Source: an uncultured Oscillibacter sp.
Lineage (GTDB): Bacteria; Bacillota; Clostridia; Oscillospirales; Oscillospiraceae
Length of the DNA: 21,339 nt
Assembly: GCA_900770295.1 (NCBI GenBank)
Contig: CAAGJQ010000111.1
Coordinates: 1 to 21,339, forward strand
Direction of reading: 5' to 3'
Both the position numbers and the translations under genes were made by a program. This document shows positions 6,278-13,319 of this stretch, piece after piece; position 1 is the stretch's first letter; each line of letters starts with the position of its first letter. The notes below the pieces were generated by a model. The model was not told the origin of the DNA and did not search any database. It saw only the letters and a list, made by a program, of their open reading frames with translations.

Positions 6278-6303
6278 CCGCCGCCCGCTTCGCCGGGCGG
6301 CGG
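6278..6303 (+). promoter_or_regulatory. GC-rich stem-loop at the predicted 5' end of the DUF4317 mRNA
   Basis: A perfect 10-bp stem (6278-6287 with 6294-6303) closes a CTTCGC loop. It begins six bases after a TATCAT -10-like hexamer (6267-6272), so the transcript would start at or in the hairpin. No T run follows, which argues against a terminator. It ends 25 bases before the start codon. A 5'-terminal mRNA-stabilising hairpin or a terminator for the upstream gene are both possible. Confidence 0.4.
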
Positions 6304-6328
6304 GAATTCTTTGCGAAAGAGGCAGCCT

Positions 6329-7459
6329 ATGACGGAAAAAGAAATCGCGGAGCTCCGCCGGCGCTTTCGGGCGGACAAGAGCAATATCAGCCACGTGCGT
6401 GGATGTTATGTCAATGAAAACCGGGAGATCATCTCCGAATTCGACCAGTCCCTGGCGCTGATGGGTCAGGAGGAGAGCGAAAAGCTGCTGGCGATTTTGC
6501 GAAAGACCCTGTCCGGGACTCTGGGAAAAAATCTGCTGGACATCGCGTTTGACACCCGGCAGGTGGTGGAGGGCGACGAGCACAAGCTGCTGATGGCCCT
6601 GCGGAACTCCCAGCTGGGGGATCAGGAGGCGGTGCGGGCGTTTTTCCAGCGGACCATTCAATCCCTGGACCTGGAGGGCAATTACCTGATCCTGCTGGCC
6701 TATGACTCCTATGATGTGCCCTATCGCTCCAAAGACGGCGAGCGGCAGGACGACGCGTCGTCGGATGTGTTTTCGTACATCCTGTGCAGCATCTGCCCGG
6801 TGAAGCTGACCAAGGCGGCGCTGAGCTATTTTGTCTACGAAAACGCGTTCCACAATCTGGAGGCCGACTGGGTGGTCTCCGCGCCGGAGGCGGGGTTCCT
6901 GTTTCCTTCCTTTGACGACCGGAGCACCAATCTGTATAACGCCCTTTACTACACCCGGGATATCGGGGAGAATCATCCGGACTTTGTGAATGCCATTTTC
7001 AGCAGTCCGGCCCCCATGCCGGCGGCTGTGCAGATGGAGACTTTCCAGACCATTCTGGGGGACACCCTCTCCGGTGACTGCAATTACCATGTGGTCCAGA
7101 CGGTTCACGACCGCCTGTGCGGAATGATCGAAGAGCATAAGGCCAACAGGGTGGAGGAGCCGCTGGTGGTCTCCAAGGGGACGGTGAAGCGGGTGCTGGA
7201 GTCCTGCGGCGTGGCGGAGGACCATGTGGAGGAGTTCGAGGAGCGGTACGACAGCGCCTTTGGCCCGGAGACGGACCTGAGCCCCCGCAATCTGGTGGAC
7301 ACTAAGCAATTGGAGGTGCGGACGCCGGATGTGACCATCCGGGTGAATCCGGACCGGGGCGACCTGGTGGAGACCCGGATCATCGACGGAGCCCGGTATA
7401 TCCTCATCCGGGCGGAAGAGGGCGTGGAGGTCAACGGCGTGCAGATCCGGATCTCCTGA
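6329..7459 (+). CDS. DUF4317 family protein
   Basis: The ATG at 6329 follows GAAAGAGG; starting at the upstream GTG at 6263 would include the leader hairpin. The 376-residue product matches the size and overall sequence of the DUF4317 family of Clostridia. It opens MTEKEIAELRRRFRADKSNI, followed by HVRGCYVNENREIISEFDQS, and has a central ILCSICPVKLTKAALSYF segment and an acidic C-terminal half. There are no membrane segments or signal peptide, so it is cytoplasmic. No enzymatic motif is evident and the biochemical role of the family is not known to me. It is monocistronic, bounded by a leader hairpin and a strong terminator at 7475-7505. Confidence 0.8.
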   Translation: MTEKEIAELRRRFRADKSNISHVRGCYVNENREIISEFDQSLALMGQEESEKLLAILRKTLSGTLGKNLLDIAFDTRQVVEGDEHKLLMALRNSQLGDQEAVRAFFQRTIQSLDLEGNYLILLAYDSYDVPYRSKDGERQDDASSDVFSYILCSICPVKLTKAALSYFVYENAFHNLEADWVVSAPEAGFLFPSFDDRSTNLYNALYYTRDIGENHPDFVNAIFSSPAPMPAAVQMETFQTILGDTLSGDCNYHVVQTVHDRLCGMIEEHKANRVEEPLVVSKGTVKRVLESCGVAEDHVEEFEERYDSAFGPETDLSPRNLVDTKQLEVRTPDVTIRVNPDRGDLVETRIIDGARYILIRAEEGVEVNGVQIRIS

Positions 7460-7474
7460 CACGCGATATACATA

Positions 7475-7505
7475 AAAAGGCTTGCCGCAGACCGGCAAGC
7501 CTTTT
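7475..7505. terminator. Bidirectional rho-independent terminator
   Basis: A 13-bp stem (7475-7487 with 7493-7505, loop CAGAC) with A residues on one side and T residues on the other. It lies between the convergent DUF4317 and ABM monooxygenase genes and can serve both. Confidence 0.85.
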
Positions 7506-7508
7506 CCT

Positions 7509-7793
7509 TTAGTCATTGAATTTGTCGATGGTCACGTTGTCGCAGTGCTGGGCTTTCAGGGCCTGGAGCTTGGCAAAGACCTCCGTCTTGCAGTGGGCGT
7601 CCTGCAGCGCGGGCTCTGTCCAGCTCTCCACCAGCAGCAGGGCATCGGGGTCCTGGGCGTCGAAGAAGTAGTCGTATTTCAGATTGCCTTCCTCGTGGAT
7701 GGAGTTTTCGCGGACGCCCAGATCGCACAGGGCCTTGTAAAAGGCGTCCCGCTGGCCGGACTTGCAGTGGTAGGTGACGTTCCAAGTTAACAT
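7509..7793 (-). CDS. ABM-fold (antibiotic biosynthesis monooxygenase-like) protein
   Basis: A 94-residue protein with a GGAGAT ribosome site on the minus strand. The beta-alpha-beta ferredoxin-like pattern is typical of the ABM superfamily (YgiN-like): MLTWNVTYHCKSGQRDAFYK, then HEEGNLKYDYFFDAQDPDAL and LLVESWTEPALQDAHCKTEV. Members are small dimeric quinol or polyketide oxygenases, haem degraders, or proteins of unknown activity. No specific substrate can be read here. It lies 23 bases after the RluA-type gene on the same strand, so both probably share a transcript, though no functional link is evident. Confidence 0.75.
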   Translation of the reverse strand: MLTWNVTYHCKSGQRDAFYKALCDLGVRENSIHEEGNLKYDYFFDAQDPDALLLVESWTEPALQDAHCKTEVFAKLQALKAQHCDNVTIDKFND

Positions 7794-7816
7794 AAAACTA
7801 TCTCCTTTTATAAAAT

Positions 7817-8707
7817 TTACAGCTCCGACACCAGCCGGGCCATGTCCTCCGGCAGGGGAGCGGTCAGATGCAGGACTTCCCCGGTGACGGGATGCGTCAG
7901 AGTCAGGGCACAGGAGTGAAGGGCGGGCCGGGGGATCAGGGCGGGGTCCTCGGTGCCGTACAGCCAGTCCCCCGCCAGGGGACAGCCAATATGGGCCATG
8001 TGGACCCGGAGCTGGTGGGTGCGGCCCGTCTCTGGCAGCAGCTTCACCAGGGACATGCCGTTCCCCTTTGCCAGCACCTCGTAGTGGGACACGGCCCTCT
8101 GGCCGTCCGGCCGGACCATCCGGGCGATGGTGGAGGATTCGTCCCGGCCGATGGGGGCGTCGACGGTGCCTTGCTCCGGCTCCGGATAGCCCACGCAGAC
8201 AGCCCGGTACTCCCGGAGGAAGCGGTCTGTGTGGAGGCTGCGGCGCAGCAGGTCGTGGACATAGCCGCTCTTGGCCACCACCATGAGGCCGGTGGTGCCC
8301 TTGTCCAGCCGGTTGACGGAGTGGAACACGAAATCCGTGCCCCGGGTCCAGGCCAGGGCTCCCGCCACGGTGGGGGTGTCCGGCAGGAAGTTGGAGGCGT
8401 GAGCCGTCATGCCGGCGGGCTTGTTCACCACCAGCAGGTGGCCGTCCTCCCAGACGATGGGCAGAGGCCAGTCGCCGGGCGTGACCTCCACTTTGGGCGG
8501 GCGGTGGTCGCCGGTCTCCACCTGCAAAATGTCCCCGGTGTGGAGGACAAAGGTGGTGCGGGCATGCTGGCCGTTCACCAGGATGCCGTTCTCCGCCCGG
8601 GTCAGGCGGGAGATGGCGTGGGAGGAGAAATGGAGCCTGGCCCGCAGGATGTGGCGGACGGTAGAGCCGTCCTCCTCCGGTGAGATGGTTTTTGTGATGG
8701 TCTCCAA
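7817..8707 (-). CDS. RluA/RluD-family RNA pseudouridine synthase
   Basis: A 296-residue protein. Translation probably starts at a TTG (complement of 8705-8707), seven bases after a strong GGGAGG. An S4-like RNA-binding domain spans about residues 13-65 (ISRLTRAENGILVNG). The catalytic domain follows, with HSVNRLDKGTTGLMVVAK containing the nucleophilic Asp135 in the RLDxxTxG motif, and later GRTHQLRVHMAHIGCPLAGD, another family signature. It isomerises uridines in rRNA or tRNA; the exact target cannot be assigned because Firmicutes carry several paralogues. A weak minus-strand promoter may lie around 8731-8760, divergent from the promoter at 8778. Confidence 0.9.
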   Translation of the reverse strand: METITKTISPEEDGSTVRHILRARLHFSSHAISRLTRAENGILVNGQHARTTFVLHTGDILQVETGDHRPPKVEVTPGDWPLPIVWEDGHLLVVNKPAGMTAHASNFLPDTPTVAGALAWTRGTDFVFHSVNRLDKGTTGLMVVAKSGYVHDLLRRSLHTDRFLREYRAVCVGYPEPEQGTVDAPIGRDESSTIARMVRPDGQRAVSHYEVLAKGNGMSLVKLLPETGRTHQLRVHMAHIGCPLAGDWLYGTEDPALIPRPALHSCALTLTHPVTGEVLHLTAPLPEDMARLVSEL

Positions 8708-8777
8708 CGTTTCGCCTCCCTTCGGATTTCAGGATAGCATAAAATTATGGATTTGAACAGGGGCGGTTTTGCCGGCC

Positions 8778-8806
8778 TTGAAAGAAGCGGGCGGACACGG
8801 TATAAT
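8778..8806 (+). promoter_or_regulatory. Near-consensus SigA promoter for the small membrane protein gene
   Basis: TTGAAA (8778-8783), a 17-base spacer and TATAAT (8801-8806). This is one of the best promoters in the window. It lies 42 bases ahead of the start at 8849 and may also serve the ABC-F gene. Confidence 0.75.
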
Positions 8807-8848
8807 CGACTTCGGAACAGTAAGTCGGAATTTAAAGGAGAATATTCA

Positions 8849-9079
8849 ATGAAATGGATTATTGCAGCACTTGTCCTGGGAATATTTCTGAATATGTCGA
8901 CTGCTGGAGGCACTTCGTGGCCGATAGGCTCTGTCGTAGCGGTTGTCATTATGGGTATCTATATTAAGACCAGTCAGGATAGGCATTTTGAAGAACTCAA
9001 AAATATATTGAAAAAGACAACTTATCAGGATAACACAGATGATTCCGCAAACGAAGATTGCATTAATACGGAACCGTAA
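8849..9079 (+). CDS. Small two-helix membrane protein, function unknown
   Basis: A 76-residue protein starting at the ATG at 8849 after AAAGGAG. A longer frame upstream overlaps the promoter and is rejected. The first hydrophobic helix (MKWIIAALVLGIFLNM) is followed by a short Gly/Ser loop and a second helix (GSVVAVVIMGIYI). The tail is polar and ends acidic (EELKNILKK, then DNTDDSANEDC). It is more AT-rich than its neighbours, suggesting recent gain or relaxed selection. I do not recognise a family. It precedes the ABC-F gene by 46 bases and could be co-transcribed. Confidence 0.65.
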   Translation: MKWIIAALVLGIFLNMSTAGGTSWPIGSVVAVVIMGIYIKTSQDRHFEELKNILKKTTYQDNTDDSANEDCINTEP

Positions 9080-9125
9080 ATTCTAATTTATTGACCGGCG
9101 AAATTTCCACAACAGGAGGCATCTC

Positions 9126-10898
9126 ATGCTCGTATCCGCAGAACACATCTCCATCAACTTCGGCAGCCGCCAGCTGCTGGAGGATGTGAATTTCTATTTA
9201 AATGAAGGCGACAAAACCGGCATCATCGGCATCAACGGCACTGGTAAATCCACCTTTCTGAAGGTCCTGGCCGGCGTCACCGAGCCGGACGAGGGCCGCA
9301 TCTCCCGGAACCCCAATGTTCAGGTCAGCTACCTGCCCCAGAACCCGGTGATGCAGGATGACGCCACGGTGCTGGAGCAGGTGTTCCTGCACTTCCCGGC
9401 GGAGTTCCGGGCCCTGAACGAATACGAGGCCAAGACCATGCTGAATAAGCTGGGCCTGCCGGACTTTGAGCAAAAAGTCGGCACCCTCTCCGGCGGTCAA
9501 CGGAAGCGGGTGGCCCTGGCGGCGGCTCTCATCCACCCGGCGGACGTGCTGGTGCTGGACGAGCCGACAAACCATTTGGACGCGGAGATGACCGCCTGGC
9601 TGGAGGACTGGCTCCGCCGGTTCAAGGGCGGTCTGGTCATGGTGACTCATGACCGCTATTTCCTGGAGCGGGTGGTGAACCACATCACGGAGCTCTCCCG
9701 AGGCAAGCTGTACCACTACGAGGCCAACTACTCCAAGTATCTGGAGCTGAAAGAGCAGCGGGCGGAGATGGCGGAGGCCAGTGAGCGCAAGCGCCAGTCC
9801 ATCCTGCGGGTGGAGCGGGAGTGGATCATGCGGGGCTGCCGGGCCCGGACCACGAAATCCAAGGAGCGCATCCAGCGGTACGAGGCTCTGCTGAACCAGG
9901 ACGCCCCGGAGACCGATGACACCGTCCAGATGGCGGCGGCGTCCAGCCGCCTGGGGAAGAAGATCATCGAATTAAAGGACGTGAGCAAGTCCTTTGATGG
10001 CCGCACGATTGTGGACCACTTCTCCTACAATCTTCTGCGGAACGACCGCATCGGCATCGTCGGCCGCAACGGCGCGGGCAAATCCACGCTGTTGCATCTG
10101 ATTGCCGGGGAGCTGGCGCCGGACTCCGGCAGTGTGGAGGTCGGGACCACGGTGAAGATCGGCCACTTCTCCCAGGAGGGGCGGGAGCTGGACCTGAACC
10201 AGCGGGTCTACGACTTCATCCACGACATCGCCGACGAGGTGCGGACCGACGAGGGCACCTTCTCCGCCAATCAGATGATGGAGCGGTTTCTGTTCCCCGG
10301 TGACTTGCAGTCTGTGCCCATCGGGCGCCTGTCCGGCGGCGAGCGGCGGCGGCTGTACCTGCTGTCGGTGCTGATGGAGGCCCCCAATGTGCTGCTGCTG
10401 GACGAGCCCACCAACGATCTGGACGTCATGACCCTCTCGATTCTGGAGGACTATTTGCAGGGCTTCCCGGGCCCCATTCTGGTGGTGTCCCACGACCGCT
10501 TTCTGCTGGATAAGCTGGCGGAATCCATTTTTGAAGTCCGGGGGGATGGAGCGATCCTGCGCTATACCGGAAACTGGACGGACTGGCGGCAGAAGCGGCA
10601 GGAGGAGATGGCACCCGTCAAAGCGGAAAAGCCCAAAGCGGCGGCGGAGCGTCCCCGGGAGCGGAAGCTGAAATTCTCCTACAAGGAGCAGCTGGAATTT
10701 GAGACCATCGATGACGAGCTCGCCGCCCTGGAAAGCCAGCTGGCAGAGTGCCAGACGGCCCAGGGGCGGTGCGGCAGCGACTATGTGAAGCTCCAGGGAC
10801 TGCAAGCTCAGCAGGCGGAGCTGGAGGCCAAACTGGAGGAGAAAACAGAGCGCTGGGTCTATCTGAATGAGCTGAAAGAAAAAATCGACGCGCAGTAA
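9126..10898 (+). CDS. ABC-F family ATPase, Uup-like
   Basis: A 590-residue protein with two ATP-binding cassettes and no membrane segment. Cassette 1 has Walker A GINGTGKST (35-43), signature LSGGQRKR (121-128) and Walker B VLVLDEPTNHLD. Cassette 2 has GRNGAGKST, LSGGERRR (402-409) and VLLLDEPTNDLD. A basic linker of about 70 residues (about 195-265, with KSKERIQRYEALL) separates them, and a lysine/proline-rich segment leads to a C-terminal coiled coil (about 516-590), as in Uup-type ABC-F proteins. These bind the ribosomal E site or branched DNA intermediates and relieve translation problems; some members give antibiotic resistance, but the layout here does not point to a resistance class. 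The ribosome site is AGGAGG, and a bidirectional terminator follows. Confidence 0.9.
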   Translation: MLVSAEHISINFGSRQLLEDVNFYLNEGDKTGIIGINGTGKSTFLKVLAGVTEPDEGRISRNPNVQVSYLPQNPVMQDDATVLEQVFLHFPAEFRALNEYEAKTMLNKLGLPDFEQKVGTLSGGQRKRVALAAALIHPADVLVLDEPTNHLDAEMTAWLEDWLRRFKGGLVMVTHDRYFLERVVNHITELSRGKLYHYEANYSKYLELKEQRAEMAEASERKRQSILRVEREWIMRGCRARTTKSKERIQRYEALLNQDAPETDDTVQMAAASSRLGKKIIELKDVSKSFDGRTIVDHFSYNLLRNDRIGIVGRNGAGKSTLLHLIAGELAPDSGSVEVGTTVKIGHFSQEGRELDLNQRVYDFIHDIADEVRTDEGTFSANQMMERFLFPGDLQSVPIGRLSGGERRRLYLLSVLMEAPNVLLLDEPTNDLDVMTLSILEDYLQGFPGPILVVSHDRFLLDKLAESIFEVRGDGAILRYTGNWTDWRQKRQEEMAPVKAEKPKAAAERPRERKLKFSYKEQLEFETIDDELAALESQLAECQTAQGRCGSDYVKLQGLQAQQAELEAKLEEKTERWVYLNELKEKIDAQ

Positions 10899-10905
10899 AA
10901 TAAAG

Positions 10906-10933
10906 ACGCAGCCCGTTTCGGGCTGCGTTTTTT
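10906..10933. terminator. Bidirectional terminator between ABC-F and macrodomain genes
   Basis: A 10-bp stem (10906-10915 with 10919-10928, loop TTT) flanked by A residues upstream and six T residues downstream. It lies between convergent genes; its last bases overlap the macrodomain stop codon region. Confidence 0.85.
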
Positions 10934-11468
10934 ACATCCGGTCAGATTTGTCCTCTGCATACCAGAGGTTCCAGGTCTGACGGTAAACTTCGGCGGCGGC
11001 CTCCGTGTGGCAGACCATCCGAACCCGCTCCGGCAGGTCATGCTCCGACAGAAAGTCCATGATGGCCTTCAACGCCACTGTGGCGGCCTGGGGGAGAGGG
11101 TAGCGGTAGATGCCGGTGGAGATGGAGGGAAAGTCCACGGTGCGGATGCCGTGCTCCGCTGCCAGCGTCAGACAGGAGCGGTAGCAGGAAGCCAGCAGGG
11201 CGGGCTCGCCCATTCCGCCGCCCTGCCAGATGGGGCCGGGGGTGTGGATCACATACTTTGCCCGCAGCCGGTAGCCGCCCGTCAGCTTGGCGCGGCCGGT
11301 CTCACAGCCATTCAGCGTCAGACACTCCGCCAGCAGCTCCGGCCCCGCGGCGGCGTGGATGGCGCCATCCACGCCCCTGCCGCCCAGCAGGGTAGTGTTG
11401 GCGGCGTTGACAATGGCCTCCGCGTCCGAGCGGGTGATATCATCTACCACGATGGAGAATCTTTTCAT
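10932..11468 (-). CDS. Macrodomain protein (ADP-ribose / O-acetyl-ADP-ribose hydrolase-like)
   Basis: A 178-residue single macrodomain with a GGAGGTG ribosome site. The ADP-ribose pocket motifs are present: IVNAANTTLLGGRGVDGAIH (residues 19-38, including the conserved Asn and the Gly-rich GGRGVD), KYVIHTPGPIW, and SISTGIYRYP (about 115-124), the phosphate-binding loop. These match the YmdB/MacroD-type branch that removes acetyl from O-acetyl-ADP-ribose or ADP-ribose from acidic residues. It is cytoplasmic and monocistronic, with a promoter at 11495-11522. No ADP-ribosyltransferase is adjacent, so a toxin-antitoxin role is not supported here. Confidence 0.88.
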   Translation of the reverse strand: MKRFSIVVDDITRSDAEAIVNAANTTLLGGRGVDGAIHAAAGPELLAECLTLNGCETGRAKLTGGYRLRAKYVIHTPGPIWQGGGMGEPALLASCYRSCLTLAAEHGIRTVDFPSISTGIYRYPLPQAATVALKAIMDFLSEHDLPERVRMVCHTEAAAEVYRQTWNLWYAEDKSDRM

Positions 11469-11494
11469 GGGAACACCTCCGTTGCTTTTTCATC

Positions 11495-11522
11495 AGTATA
11501 GCGTGGCCGGTTCAAAAAGCAA
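11495..11522 (-). promoter_or_regulatory. Putative promoter for the macrodomain gene
   Basis: On the minus strand: TTGCTT (complement of 11517-11522), a 16-base spacer and TATACT (complement of 11495-11500), about 27 bases ahead of the start codon. Confidence 0.5.
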
Positions 11523-11642
11523 GGTCAGATTTGACCATCCCAAGGAGAAATTGAAAAATTTGTTTGCCCAAGGCAACGTTGCGGAATGACTGCGGGGCGG
11601 CAGGCGGATTCAGTGAAAAAAGGCCATATATAGCCGGGACGA

Positions 11643-11671
11643 TTGCCAAAAAAGCGGGAAAATGTTATCAT
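11643..11671 (+). promoter_or_regulatory. Putative promoter for the tyrosine phosphatase gene
   Basis: TTGCCA (11643-11648), a 17-base spacer and TATCAT (11666-11671), within a run of repeated ATCAT. It is about 50 bases ahead of the start at 11723. Confidence 0.5.
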
Positions 11672-11722
11672 ATCATATCAATCTGTCCGGATCACGGCGA
11701 ATCAACAGAGAGGAACAATATA

Positions 11723-12190
11723 ATGATAAAAATACTTTTCATCTGCCACGGCAATATCTGCCGGAGCCCCATGGCGGAATTTGTGATGAAGGATCTGGTG
11801 AAAAAGGCGGGACTGACGGCGGAGTTCGGGATCGCCTCCGCCGCCACCAGCACGGAGGAGACCGGTAATCCGGTATATCCGCCGGCGCGGCGTAAGCTGG
11901 CGGAGCACGGTATCGGCTGCGCCGGAAAGACGGCCCGACAGCTGGAGCGGTCTGATTACGGCCGATACGATTTTCTGGTGGGCATGGACGGCGCGAATCT
12001 GAAAAACATGCGGCGGATCTGCGGCGGCGATCCAGCGGGTAAGATGTCCCGGCTGCTGGACTGGACGGCCCGTCCCGGGGATGTGGCGGACCCCTGGTAC
12101 ACCGGAGATTTTGAGGCCACCTGGCGGGATGTGCTGGCGGGGTGCACCGGTTTGCTGGACCATATCAGAGAGCGCCGCAGAGAGGAGTGA
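11723..12190 (+). CDS. Low-molecular-weight protein-tyrosine phosphatase
   Basis: A 155-residue protein starting at 11723 after AGAGGAACAATATA; the longer frame from 11564 overlaps the promoter. The P-loop CHGNICRS (Cys8 to Arg14) is the CX5R active site near the N-terminus, as in all LMW-PTPs, and DPWY (Asp123) supplies the general acid. Length is normal for the family. In Firmicutes these enzymes dephosphorylate bacterial tyrosine kinases and control exopolysaccharide synthesis, and some act on phosphoarginine. The glycosyltransferase and polymerase genes start 94 bases downstream from their own promoter, which fits a polysaccharide-related role, although no tyrosine kinase is in view. The wording CHGNICRS, rather than the commoner CxGNICRS with Leu or Val, is a normal variant. 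Confidence 0.9.
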   Translation: MIKILFICHGNICRSPMAEFVMKDLVKKAGLTAEFGIASAATSTEETGNPVYPPARRKLAEHGIGCAGKTARQLERSDYGRYDFLVGMDGANLKNMRRICGGDPAGKMSRLLDWTARPGDVADPWYTGDFEATWRDVLAGCTGLLDHIRERRREE

Positions 12191-12221
12191 CGGACGCCTG
12201 CGGGATTTTGCAGGGCCCGCC

Positions 12222-12250
12222 TTGACCTCCTAGCCGGAATGCGCTACAAT
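12222..12250 (+). promoter_or_regulatory. SigA promoter for the glycosyltransferase-polymerase operon
   Basis: TTGACC (12222-12227), a 17-base spacer and TACAAT (12245-12250), 34 bases ahead of the glycosyltransferase start at 12285. Confidence 0.7.
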
Positions 12251-12284
12251 TACACATACGGAATCTTTGATGAGGAGTGGTTTC

Positions 12285-13301
12285 ATGCCCAGTATTTCCG
12301 TGATCGTACCCGTCTATCAGGCGGAAAAATATGTAAAAAAATGCGTGGAGAGCGTGACGAAGCAGACCTTTTCCGATTGGGAGCTGCTGCTGGTGGACGA
12401 TGGCTGCACCGACGGGTCTCCCGCCATCTGCGACGCGTGCGCGGCGGAGGATGACCGCATCCGGGTGTTCCACAGGAAGAAGAATGCCGGTGTCAGCGAG
12501 GCCCGGAATCTGGGCCTTCGGGAAGCAAAGGGCGACTATATCGCGTTTTTGGATGTGGATGACCGCTTTGAGTTCCGGGCGCTGGAGACGCTGTGGTGCC
12601 TGCGGGAGCAGACCGGGGCGGACACGGTGGGCTGCGCCCATCTGAATCTGACCGCCGATGGAAAAAAGTTCGCGGAAAAGCTGCTGCCCGCCGGGGTTTA
12701 TGACCAGCAGGGCATCCGGGAGAACATCGTCTATCCCCTGCTGGGAGACCGCCTGACGGTGCCTGTGTTCAACGGATACATCTGGCGATATCTGTTCTCC
12801 GCCAGTATTATCCGCTCCGCGCACATCACCTTTGAGGGGGCTTATCTGGAGGATGAGCTGTTCCTGATGGAATACTTCTGCAACGCCCATACCCTGGCCG
12901 TGACGGAACAGCCGCTGTACCGCTATTTCCTGAACCCCTCCTCCGCGACCCATAAATATATGAAGAACTTCCTGCAGGTATTCGGCCGCTACATGGAGCG
13001 GAAGGAGGCCCTGGTGAAGAAGTACAAGCTGGAGGAAGCCCGGCCGCAGTGGCGGGAGAATACCAACTGGGCGGGCCTTCTGATCGCCATTGGCAACGAG
13101 TATGCCGCCGGCAATGAGGCCTCCGTCCGCAAAAAGCAAAAGGCGGTGGAGGAACTTTGCCGCCGCCCGGACATGGCAAAGGCCATTGCCGAGATCACTC
13201 CGATGGGGATGACACCCAACAAGCAGATGGTGGCCAATCTGGTGAAGGGAAAGCATTTCTTTACCCTGACCCAGCTGTACCGCCTGAAAAACCGTATCTG
13301 A
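12285..13301 (+). CDS. Family 2 glycosyltransferase
   Basis: A 338-residue protein. The ATG at 12285 is chosen because GAGGAG lies seven bases upstream. The GT-A domain is clear: ISVIVPVYQAEKYVKKC at the N-terminus, ELLLVDDGCTDGS with the nucleotide-sugar-binding DDG (38-40), NAGVSEARNLGL, and YIAFLDVDDRF with the metal-binding DVDD (90-93). The C-terminal 200 residues are helical and lack strong membrane segments. Such enzymes move a sugar from UDP- or other nucleotide-sugars to a polysaccharide or lipid-linked acceptor on the inner membrane face. The substrate cannot be read. It is followed 18 bases later by a polymerase-like membrane protein, so the two probably build the same surface glycan. 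Confidence 0.88.
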   Translation: MPSISVIVPVYQAEKYVKKCVESVTKQTFSDWELLLVDDGCTDGSPAICDACAAEDDRIRVFHRKKNAGVSEARNLGLREAKGDYIAFLDVDDRFEFRALETLWCLREQTGADTVGCAHLNLTADGKKFAEKLLPAGVYDQQGIRENIVYPLLGDRLTVPVFNGYIWRYLFSASIIRSAHITFEGAYLEDELFLMEYFCNAHTLAVTEQPLYRYFLNPSSATHKYMKNFLQVFGRYMERKEALVKKYKLEEARPQWRENTNWAGLLIAIGNEYAAGNEASVRKKQKAVEELCRRPDMAKAIAEITPMGMTPNKQMVANLVKGKHFFTLTQLYRLKNRI

Positions 13302-13319
13302 CGAAACGAGGACTCTCTC

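Noticed and set aside
6269..7516. Minus-strand frame of 415 codons opposite the DUF4317 gene
   Set aside because: It crosses the terminator and leader hairpin and has no recognisable domain. The plus-strand protein matches a known family.
10932..12190. Possible ADP-ribosylation toxin-antitoxin pair (macrodomain beside the tyrosine phosphatase)
   Set aside because: The two genes are divergent with separate promoters, and neither resembles a DarT-like toxin.
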